Part shown: positions 46,440 to 55,074 of the stretch, one piece after another
Layout: every line of letters starts with the position of its first letter
Position numbering within the stretch: the stretch's first letter is position 1
Source of the DNA: Epiperipatus broadwayi
Lineage: Eukaryota > Onychophora > Udeonychophora > Euonychophora > Peripatidae
Direction of reading: 5' to 3'
Assembly (NCBI GenBank): GCA_028023455.1
Contig: JAQFVV010000032.1
Span: 622,001 to 686,000 of the forward strand
Length of the DNA: 64,000 nt
Position numbers and translations under genes: made by a program
Notes under the pieces: model-generated
What the model saw: the letters and a program-made list of their open reading frames with translations, nothing else
What the model was told of the DNA's origin: nothing
Databases searched by the model: none

Positions 46440-46760
46440 AGTATGAGGTCCGCTACGGGCAGGATTATAGATATACGCCACACACCCTCTGTTTGCCTAT
46501 GGATGGGTTTGTAAGTCGGCAGAAGACCGCAGTCCATTCCTATGGAGTTTTTAGTTTATTGATCTACTTGCCAACAGATGTCACATTCCTGTTGGTGGGA
46601 GTCAATATCTTCTCTATTTCTACTTACTGTTCAGATGTACATTCCTGACAATATAGTATTTTGTGTTGTCGTATCATGCTACATTGAATACATGAATGTA
46701 TCAGATGGATTGGCGCCAGTTGATTGCGAAATTTGTTGCCTAAGGTTAAATCAGGGAAGA
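46440..46760 (-). pseudogene. Possible retroelement integrase remnant
   Basis: Minus strand near 46760-46630 reads LAPIHLIHSCIQCSMIRQHK; near 46610 it reads DIDSHQQECDICWQVDQ, then GLLPTYKPI. The 'C-x-x-C ... G-L-L-P' order is reminiscent of the zinc-binding to core linker of gypsy integrases, but the His pair and DDE residues are not visible. Weak support. Confidence 0.25.
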
Positions 46761-46814
46761 ATATTTTCCTTTCAAATGCAGACCTATGTAGTCCATTCAT
46801 ACTCGACCCTCTAA

Positions 46815-48240
46815 ATAAATAGTAAACTCATTATTTGAAATCTACTTAAATTTAGAATTAAAGATCAATATAAAATTATAAACGAAATTTATTCCTCAAA
46901 ATTTAAATATTATCTCATATGTGTGTAAATAAATATTTTTATGTGTTAATTTCTGGCAGTGGCTTTTATTCTTTTATATTTAAGATATAAAATTTATAGA
47001 TTTTTATCTCTGCGTCTCCACTGAGCTAGTGACTTGGGCTAACGATCGGAATATTTAAATAAAGTGGAATCTTAACAGCGCGTATCTGCCTACTTTATAA
47101 ATTTTTCTAGGCTCAAATGCCTAGATGGCGCCCTTGTAGTACAGATATTGTTTTTGCGGTTAGATTCGATCTTCACTTGCATTTCGATCGTTATAATATA
47201 TATATATAATAAAAATAATTAATTATAATAGTAGATTATAATAAATAATTCTAACAAACCACAATAGTACTTTCAGTTAATTTCTTAATCATCTTCAACT
47301 AAAAACTATTTAAATACATATGTATATACTTTCTAATGGATAGTATTTTAATATAATTTAATATTAGCAAAGGCAAAATGCTATTGTGTATTAAAATTTC
47401 AATAAACTGCTTACTAATATTGTCTATGTAATTATATTAATACAAACTTTATATTTTATTACTGATAAATGACAATTTTTATAATTGAAAAAATATTGAT
47501 GTCATTTGTTAAAACTACTTAAATGTTGATTATAAAGACTTTGTAAAAACTGCTAAGGTTAAGTTTATTGATTGATTTTTGACAAGTAAAGTTATCAGCA
47601 AGCAAATGGATGCTTTTTGATTTTACATTTAATAATGTTAGATTTTCTAAATCAAATTTGCATTGGAAAATTCAAGACAAGTGAGAATAAATTAGTTATT
47701 TTTTTCACTCTCATTTTCTAAGTGAAAACTGGTTGTTAATATTTTTTTTTTAATTTTCAAAGTGATCTACAAAACTAAGTAACTATATAATTAATATCTT
47801 ATATATATATATATATATATTATTTTTTAAAAAGTTATATACATAAATGGAATATTTATTTTTATTACCTGATAATTTTATAGACAAATTATTTGTACTA
47901 CTACTAATTATTTATAGTTTAAATTTTTTTTAAGTATACTGGAGCTATGAACTAGGATATAATTTGTTTCAAGCCCCTGAATGTACATATATATAGTGTA
48001 TAATAGCTCACATTTTGTTAATAAATATTGATTAGAATAGATATTATTTATTGGATTGCAACATGTAATGCTTTTTTTAAATGAATAGTATGCATACATA
48101 AATAAGATTATGTATAAAAACGTAAAAACTGTTAATAATAAATTGAGGGAACATATTTACATATATTTTATTGAATGTGTTTTCACTCATGCATTCACTT
48201 AAGTTAAGCAATAAGAATAAGAAAACTAACCACCTACCAT
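46815..48240. other. AT-rich stretch, no gene recognised
   Basis: Contains (TA)n near 47195 and 47800-47820. The 63-codon minus frame at 47908-48099 has no motif. Confidence 0.5.
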
Positions 48241-48343
48241 ATTTTTTATTTTTTTATGTGCCAAATGCGTTGACTGGAAAGCAAACCCAGGCCAGCTGCT
48301 TGGAAGGCAGCTATTCTAACCACTAGGCCACCAATGCTGAGAA
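48241..48343 (-). repeat. tRNA-derived SINE, copy 4 (inverted)
   Basis: Minus strand: CAGCATTGGTGGCCTAGTGG start, CTGCCTTCCAAG as in copy 2, B-box-like GGGTTTGCTTTCC, end TTGGCACATAAAAAAATAAAAA. Confidence 0.8.
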
Positions 48344-48344
48344 T

Positions 48345-49009
48345 ATTTTTATTTTTAAAATAAAGTACATAAAGAAATGTCTGAATTTTGTTGCTATTAA
48401 ATATGCTCTGGGTGGTATTCTTCTTTCAGTAACTTATTTCTTTTAGAAAAACATAATAGAGTAGTCCATTTATCAAGAAATTAAAATCTCTCTAATTATT
48501 TAAATGTTTTTAAATTAATATTAACTTTAAGTATGTTCTAAAATTTTGTAAAACTTTTAGCATTACTCTTTGAAAATATTTCATTATGTGAAATACTCCA
48601 AATCAAATTTGGAAAGTATAATAAAGGAAGAATAAAATGTATGGGTTTTTAATGTAAACCAATGAAATTTTATTAATAAACATGATTTTTAAGCACTCTG
48701 AGATGAAAAAATTGCTGCTGGCATAATTTAAAATTTATTTACAAATTTTACTTTTTTTTAATATAATCACTGATGGCACTCAGAAAAGAAAAAATGGCAG
48801 CTCAAATATCATAAAATTTGCTAATTTTAATGGGGGGGGGTATTGTTTGTTTATGTTTATATATACTTAGTTTTATTTGTTTGTTTACATTTCTCTTTGG
48901 ATAGTGTATAACTGATGTTGTGTAATTAGATACAGTATAACTAATCTGAACCACATGGATTCAAACTTTTTTTTATTGAAATACTTTTAGGTCAGACAAC
49001 ATGATTTCT
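48345..49009. other. AT-rich stretch, no gene recognised
   Basis: Nothing supported except a G9 run near 48831-48840. Confidence 0.5.
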
Positions 49010-49018
49010 TTACAATTT

Positions 49019-49067
<49 letters not shown>

Positions 49068-49120
49068 TGTAAATTTTTTTCTTAATATATATATATATAT
49101 ATATATATTAAGAAAAAAAT
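49010..49120. repeat. Two adjacent perfect hairpins with (TA)n loops
   Basis: TTACAATTTCTATA (49010-49023) pairs with TATAGAAATTGTAA (49059-49072) around (TA)n. The very next base starts ATTTTTTTCTTAATA (49073-49087), pairing with TATTAAGAAAAAAAT (49106-49120), again around (TA)n. Confidence 0.85.
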
Positions 49121-49438
49121 TGAAACATTAAAAAAATCATTAAAGTCTAATTTGTCAGATAAAAGATGCATTTCATTCAGAAATACATTTTAAGTCCTGG
49201 AACTAAATAGTCAATTACACTGGCTTGCCTTCAGAACTGGATTAGTCCAGATTCCTTCCTTATCTGATCAGATTGAGCATATATTGCTGCTGACTAATGT
49301 GTTAACATGTGGATAATCAATGTATAAACATGGCCAAATGGTAAGACAAGTATAGCCAATGTATATATAAATTCAACATTCCTTTTCTTTTTAAAACTTG
49401 TTTTTATTCCAACTACAATTTTCTTTCTCCTTCCAATA

Positions 49439-49473
49439 CAACGTTTCAACTACATTCTGTAGTCATTATCAAG
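49439..49473 (-). ncRNA. PLE-A 3'-tail motif, left copy
   Basis: Minus strand: CTTGATAATG, ACTACA/TGTAGT hairpin, TGAAACGTTG. Identical to 53571-53604 in the other arm. Hammerhead-like layout, but the conserved core CUGAUGA reads UUGAUAA. Confidence 0.4.
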
Positions 49474-49783
49474 TTTCCTTAAAAAATAATAATAATAATA
49501 AAATAAATAAATAAAAATAAAAAACAAAAATAATAACACAAATAAATAAAATATTAATACATTCCAAATATATAATATTCAATTAAAACCATAATATTAT
49601 TATAATCTACAAATACAATTATTTACCTCCTTCCCTATCTTTAATTATTTCTTTTAAATTACCTTTATAAATTAATACTCTTCTTATATAAATTTATTAT
49701 CTTTTCTCTAAATCTTTACCCATTAACATTCTTTTTATAATCCCCCCCCCCTTTTTATTTTTATATATTATTCCTATATTATC

Positions 49784-52294
49784 TTATTTTTTATCTCTAT
49801 TTATTAACATTCTATTTAATACTGGTTTATACTGATCTATATATACTTCCTCTTTTTTTATTCTCTCTTTAAAATTTGTAACGCATTCCAATGGCCTTAT
49901 ATCAAAATTTTCATGCTTAAATTCCTTTTTATGAATATATATAGCAGATTTTTTATCATATAAATGCTGCCTTAATCTAGTTTTTAATTTATTCTTACTT
50001 GTTCCTATATAAGTCATATTTATATTACTTTTATCACAATCCATACATTTAATTATATATACTGAATTTATACATTCTAAAATATCAATTTTATCATAAT
50101 CATTTATTAACTCACCCAAACATTGTTTCCTTTTATAAACAGGGCAAATTAATGTATTATATCTCCTATTAAAATACCTAAAAAATTTCTTAATTTTAAA
50201 AAATAAATATCTTGATACCCTAAATCCTATATAAATTATTTTATTTTCTCCATTTTTATTCAATTTAATCTTTCTTTTTATATTTTCAATATTATAATTA
50301 GATATCAATTTTTTTACAATATATTCAGGATAATCATTTTTAATACATTCCCCCCTAATATTATTTATTTCATTCTTAAAAAACATTTCATTTGAACATA
50401 CCTTAACAGCCCTAATAATCTTATTATTAACAATATTAAGCTTGCAATGTTTTTCAATATCAGAGTACCAATTATTAGCTAATCCAAAATATGTATTCTT
50501 TCTAAATACTGTTGTATCTATACAAATTATTCCATCCATTCCAAATTTTTTAAAAATTCTTATATCCATATAATCAATTACATTGTTATTTTCTTTTTCC
50601 ATTGTAAACTTTATTTTATCATTTTTTGTATTTATACACCCCAAAAAATTATTTGCTTTTCTAACATTCCCATTAAAAATCAAAAAATAATCATCTACAT
50701 ATCTATTATAAAAAATTGGCTTATTTTTTCCATTATTAAAAAATTCTTTTTCAAAATTATACATATATACATTTGCTAAAAAGCCACTCAAACTATTTCC
50801 CATACTTAATCCATGTTTCTGTTTATAAAATTTATCTCCATATCTAAAAATAAGATCTTTACAACAAATAACCAATAATTCATACAAAATATAAATTTCC
50901 ATCTTGTTTTTAACATTATTATCTTTTCTATACAAATCAATAATATAATCTATTGCAATTTCAGGATCAATATTGGTATACATATTAACAATATCAAATT
51001 TAACAAAAACAATATTTTTAAAATTATTCTCTTTCAAAAAATTTTTTAATTTATTTATAAATTGTATAGAATTACTTACATTATTTTTTTCAAATAAACC
51101 CATATATCTTTTAAATATTTTATTATATACCCATTTAGATACATTTTCATAATACGAATACATACCACTAACAATTGGTCTCATTGGAACACCCTCCTTA
51201 TGAACTTTAGGAATACCTTTTATTTTTGCACAATTTACATCCATTCTTTTTAATCTAATCATTTCCAATTTATCAATAAAACCTTTTTCATACATTACCG
51301 AAACAATATTATTAATTTTTTTATTCATATTCATACTTTCATCTTTATTAATTCTTTCAAAATACTTATCTTCTAATAAATTTAACATCTTATAATTATA
51401 TTCTTCTTTATTCATAACAACCATACTGGATGTTTTATCCCCTCTTAAAAAAAACACATCATTATATTTTTCACACATTTTTTTACCAACATCCCATTCT
51501 TCATATCTTCTAACATAATCGTTATTATTATATTTTAATTCATATTCTAAATTTTTAAATTCATATCTCAAATCATTTAATAAAAATTCCTTATCTTTCC
51601 AATCATAACCCAAATTATCACATTTATTTTCAATCAGTTTTAATTTTGTCCTAATCTCAATAACTTGTTTATTAATATTAACATATTTTTCTGGTACATA
51701 TTTTAATCCTTTTTCTAAAAATTTCAATTCTTCATTATTAAATTTTTTATCAGTTAAATTAATAACAAAATTTTTTTTATCAATAATATTATCATATTTC
51801 ATATTCTCTTTATTACATTTATCATGATAATTTTTATAATTATTATTCTCTAATAAAATATTAAATTTTTTATTATGCCTCTTTATAACCTTATCTTTCA
51901 TATAATAAACCTTATTTAAAAATATATATTTTAATTCATTCTCTTCCTCAATCGTGACCCATCTCACTAACACATTATATATATCCTTAACTATTTTTAA
52001 ACCTTTAGCTTTCTTTTTATATTTTAATTTTATCTCTCTTTTTAACAATTTTATTTCCCATTTTTTTACAAATTTATATCCAAACATCTTTATAAACTTA
52101 TTTAACTTTACAAATTTAGGTATTATATTATTACTCAAACATTTTTTTAAAAAATTTATATCCAATATTGTTTTAATGATCTTTAACTTATTCTTCATCC
52201 ATTGATTAACTATTTTTATACATTCTTTAAAATCCATATTGCTCATATAACTTTTTATAAACTTTTCTCTCAAATTGTCAATAAATATATCCAT
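49784..52294 (-). CDS. Penelope-like reverse transcriptase with GIY-YIG endonuclease, uninterrupted
   Basis: An 836-codon open frame, close to the length expected for a full PLE protein. The N-terminal ~300 residues are Lys/Asn-rich. About residues 280-305 carry FLRGDKTSSMVVMNKEEYNY, the block preceding the RT. RT motifs: KVHKEGVPMRPIVSG (~368), VKFDIVNMYTNI (catalytic Asp), QKHGLSMGNSLSGFLANVYM (usually GLPMGSPLSP), RYVDDYFLIF (~531, catalytic YxDD) and VIDYMDIRIF. A Cys-containing segment (CPVYKRKQC) follows, then the GIY-YIG domain: SVYIIKCMDC (GIY half, ~745), MTYIGTSKNKLKTRLRQH (YIG and Arg), and RIKKEEVYIDQYKP with the metal-binding Glu. All key residues are present and there are no stops, so this is the best candidate for a functional gene in the window. 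The family primes reverse transcription at nicked DNA, and the GIY-YIG domain supplies the nick. Codon use is extremely AT-rich, like the locus. Confidence 0.93.
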   Translation of the reverse strand: MDIFIDNLREKFIKSYMSNMDFKECIKIVNQWMKNKLKIIKTILDINFLKKCLSNNIIPKFVKLNKFIKMFGYKFVKKWEIKLLKREIKLKYKKKAKGLKIVKDIYNVLVRWVTIEEENELKYIFLNKVYYMKDKVIKRHNKKFNILLENNNYKNYHDKCNKENMKYDNIIDKKNFVINLTDKKFNNEELKFLEKGLKYVPEKYVNINKQVIEIRTKLKLIENKCDNLGYDWKDKEFLLNDLRYEFKNLEYELKYNNNDYVRRYEEWDVGKKMCEKYNDVFFLRGDKTSSMVVMNKEEYNYKMLNLLEDKYFERINKDESMNMNKKINNIVSVMYEKGFIDKLEMIRLKRMDVNCAKIKGIPKVHKEGVPMRPIVSGMYSYYENVSKWVYNKIFKRYMGLFEKNNVSNSIQFINKLKNFLKENNFKNIVFVKFDIVNMYTNIDPEIAIDYIIDLYRKDNNVKNKMEIYILYELLVICCKDLIFRYGDKFYKQKHGLSMGNSLSGFLANVYMYNFEKEFFNNGKNKPIFYNRYVDDYFLIFNGNVRKANNFLGCINTKNDKIKFTMEKENNNVIDYMDIRIFKKFGMDGIICIDTTVFRKNTYFGLANNWYSDIEKHCKLNIVNNKIIRAVKVCSNEMFFKNEINNIRGECIKNDYPEYIVKKLISNYNIENIKRKIKLNKNGENKIIYIGFRVSRYLFFKIKKFFRYFNRRYNTLICPVYKRKQCLGELINDYDKIDILECINSVYIIKCMDCDKSNINMTYIGTSKNKLKTRLRQHLYDKKSAIYIHKKEFKHENFDIRPLECVTNFKERIKKEEVYIDQYKPVLNRMLINRDKK

Positions 52295-52427
52295 TTTACA
52301 AAAAATCCTTTATCATAAAGTCAATAACTATTTCAATCAAATAATGTTTATATTATGTAATTCTCCTTGAACATCCCTTCCACTTTACTATTCAAATAAT
52401 CTTCAATCTTCAAAAAAAAAATAATAA
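52295..52427. other. Junction between the two PLE-A copies
   Basis: 133 bp between the start codon of the full-length minus copy and the truncated 5' end of the plus copy. It is presumably the 5' UTR/promoter of the minus copy. It ends in a CAAAAAAAAAATAATAAT tract just before the arms begin at about 52428. Confidence 0.5.
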
Positions 52428-53745
52428 TAAAGTTTACAATGGAAAAAGAAAATAACAATGTAATTGATTATATGGATATAAGAATTTTTAAAAAATTTGG
52501 AATGGATGGAATAATTTATATAGATACAACAGTATTTAGAAAGAATACATATTTTGGATTAGCTAATAATTGGTACTCTGATATTGAAAAACATTGCAAG
52601 CTTAATATTGTTAATAATAAGATTATTAGGGCTGTTAAGGTATGTTCAAATGAAATATTTTTTAAGAATAAAATAAATAATATTAGGGGGGAATGTATTA
52701 AAAATGATTATCCTGAATATATTGTAAAAAGATTGATATCTAATTATAATATTGAAAATATAAAAAGAAAGATTAAATTGAATAAAAATGGAGAAAATAA
52801 AATAATTTATATAGGATTTAGGGTATCAAGATATTTATTTTTTAAAATTAAGAAATTTTTTTAGGTATTTTAATAGGAGATATAATACATTATTTTGCCC
52901 TGTTTATAAAAGGAAACAATGTTTGGGTGAGTTAATAAATGATTATGATAAAATTGATATTTTAGAATGTATAAATTCAGTATATATAATTAAATGTATG
53001 GATTGTGATAAAAGTAATGTAAATATGACTTATATAGGAACAAGTAAGAATAAATTAAAAACTAGATTAAGGCAGCATTTATATGATAAAAAATCTGCTA
53101 TATATATTCATAAAAAGGAATTTAAGCATGAAAATTTTGATATAAGGCCATTGGAATGTGTTAAAAAATTTAAAGAGAGAATAAAAAAAGAGGAAGTATA
53201 TATAGATCAGTATAAACCAGTATTAAATAGAATGTTAATAAATAAAGATAAAAAATAAGATAATATAGGAATAATATATAAAAATAAAAGGGGGGGGGTA
53301 TAAAAAGAATGTTAATGGGTAAAGATTTAGAGAATAGATAATAAATTTATATAAGAAGAGTATTAAATTATAAAGGTATTTTAAAAGAAATAATTAAAGA
53401 TAGGGAAGGAGGTAAATAATTGTATTCGTAGATTATAATAATATTATGGTTTTAATTGAATATTATATATTTGGAATGTATTAATATTTTATTTATTTGT
53501 GTTATTATTTTTGTTTTTTATTTTTATTTATTTATTTATTTTATTATTATTATTATTTTTTTTAAGGAAACTTGATAATGACTACAGAATGTAGTTGAAA
53601 CGTTGTATTGGAAGGAGAAAGAAAATTGTAGTTGGAATAAAAACAAGTTTTAAAAAGAAAAGGAATGTTGAATTTATATATTTATTATCATGGAGCTATA
53701 ATTTAAAAAGAAAAAGAAGTGAAAAGATGTGTATATAATTATATT
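52428..53745 (+). pseudogene. PLE-A 5'-truncated second copy
   Basis: Corresponds to residues from ~562 of the 836-residue protein to the stop, then the 3' tail. The first frame (52439-52864) ends at a T7 run near 52855-52862 where the full copy has six T; this one-base insertion shifts the frame, and the protein resumes as the frame 52923-53258, which contains the GIY-YIG domain (SVYIIKCMDC, MTYIGTSKNK, KKEEVYIDQY). The RT palm is missing. Amino-acid differences from the full copy are few (for example Cys to Tyr, Met to Ile, Thr-Asn to Lys-Lys in the last blocks), so the two copies are recent relatives. It is dead as a gene but supplies the right-hand arm and 3' tail. Confidence 0.9.
53571..53604 (+). 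ncRNA. PLE-A 3'-tail motif, right copy
   Basis: CTTGATAATG, ACTACA/TGTAGT hairpin, TGAAACGTTG. Same as 49439-49473 inverted. Confidence 0.4.
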
Positions 53746-54317
53746 TATAGCCAATGTGTAAATACATGTATAAGTCCTACCATTGCTTAGGCTCCCTGAA
53801 TCCAATTGCTGCCAGTAAGGTAAGGGATCTGGCAATAAATAGTCAGCCTTTTCAGAGGCAAGCCAGAGAATGTCTGTCTAACTTAAATGACAGTACACCC
53901 TATGAAGAGAGAGAACATCTGTCTGCCTATATGACTCAATGTGCTGTCCATTGATACCACTTCCAACAGTGAAAGTGTTTCTAATATATTTACTATTGAT
54001 ACATCTATACAGTGAGGCAAGTCCATGATAGGACTGGAAGCTGCTACAGATATGGCAGACTCGAGGCAAGCTGTTTAGTACAGCCAGAAGAGTCATTTAA
54101 CAAACTCGAGGCAAGCTGTCCAGTACAGCCAGAAAAGTTAAGACTAGAACTCATGAGGCAAGCTAAATATACAACTGGAAGTGAGTCCAGTCATTCAGCA
54201 TGACTAGCACAGTGTTAATTACATTTATCTAGGTACAACTGTATTTTGGGAGTGTTCATATTTTTTTATATTAGTGTTGGTTTGAGTCAGAATTCTGCAA
54301 TTCAGCCAAACACAACA

Positions 54318-55002
54318 GATTTGGCACAGCCAGATAAATGGAATATTTTTTTCTATTGGCTGAAAAATAGATTAATACATGAGTAGCAGTTAAAGACATT
54401 TGTCATATTAAAAATCACTCTTCTGGCCAAATAAAAATCATATCCGGTAGTTTGAAAAAATATGTGAGTGCAAAGCAAATAGATTCACCATATTTATAAG
54501 TCAGTGATAAAATATATCATTTAGATCTAAAACAGATTCAGCAGAGACAAAAGAAATATTTTCCCCTTTGATTGGAAAATAGTATAAAATATGCCAGTTC
54601 CAACAGAAGGCTGGAAAAATAAAGTAAATACGTGACTGTGACTAAAGACATTTGTTGTATTTACATTATGGTTAATATTAAAATCACTTAGATCTGTTCA
54701 AATGAAAAATTGACCACAAACATATAGGCATGTCAATTAAAAGCTTCAACCAATCATGAGAGCTTTACTCACAACAATGCAACAGAAGTTCACCTTAGTG
54801 GATTGTTAGCTTTGTCACTATCGATTTTTTAGACCATTACAAAACATAGCTGTAAAATTAAAATTACAAGAAGTAATTCAAACAAAAAAAATTGATCATA
54901 AAACAGCTACAAACAATAGTTGTAAAAGTAATTATGAGTGATAACTCACAAAAATAAAAATTGGTAGTATTTCTCTTATGAGTTAAAGGGGAAAATAAAT
55001 AA
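54318..55002 (+). other. gypsy-2 leader and primer-binding site (plus copy)
   Basis: Directly after the LTR end CACAACA comes GATTTGGCACAGCCAGAT, with TGG placed to pair with a tRNA 3' CCA end. Related modules recur in the leader (near 54525-54590: AACAGATTCAGCAGAGACAA, TATTTTCCCCTTTGATTGGAAAAT), matching the repeat unit of the minus copy at 63000-63625. Confidence 0.55.
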
Positions 55003-55072
55003 ATGGCTAATTCTATTGGCTCTATTGAAGCTTTTGACCTAGCTCATCCTGAGGGTTAGTCAAGCTATAATT
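55003..55072 (+). pseudogene. gag: gypsy-2 gag start fragment
   Basis: Reads MANSIGSIEAFDLAHPEG, stop, SSYN. This matches the gag start of the other copy (MANIIGSMEAFDPDCPENWS, then SYNEYL at 62791-62720) with a stop at the Trp-preceding position. Homology is lost beyond about 55072 where T-rich sequence begins. It confirms the family and orientation of the fragment. Confidence 0.75.
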
Positions 55073-55074
55073 TT

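Larger units (their letters stand above)
49363..53745. mobile_element. PLE-A head-to-head pair, inserted as one unit with a 12-bp duplication
   Basis: Left copy (minus) is 52427-49363, full-length in its ORF. Right copy (plus) is 52428-53745, lacking its 5' part. 49363-50613 and 52428-53685 are near-identical inverted arms, so both 3' tails point outward. The unit is bracketed by the identical direct repeat TATAGCCAATGT (49351-49362 and 53746-53757), and the related LTR at 58473-59083 has a single TATAGCCAATG at the matching place. The right arm has ~60 extra bp (53686-53745) without a left counterpart. Confidence 0.85.
49205..55072 (+). mobile_element. gypsy-2 copy, plus strand: LTR, leader, gag start; split by a PLE pair
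   Basis: Same family as 58473-64000 but opposite orientation. LTR parts are about 49205-49362 and 53746-54317; they align with the reverse complement of 58473-59083 (TTATCTGATCAGATT, TATAGCCAATG, CTGAATCCAA, GGGATCTGGC, GGCAAGCTGT...CAGCCAGAAGAGTCATT, and the end AGCCAAACACAACA). The leader and primer region follow at 54318-55002, then a gag start at 55003. The element is lost after about 55072, and no pol or 3' LTR follows. The LTR is interrupted by the head-to-head PLE-A pair at 49363-53745. Confidence 0.75.

Noticed and set aside
51954-52205. 83-codon + frame opposite the PLE reverse transcriptase
   Set aside because: Antisense shadow of the real minus-strand gene; Phe/Leu/Asn-rich complement of Lys/Asn-rich coding sequence.
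53754-54203. Short frames on both strands at 53754-54203
   Set aside because: They fall inside the gypsy-2 LTR and have no motif; the apparent repeats (EASCLVQPE, EASCPVQPE) come from a short LTR duplication.
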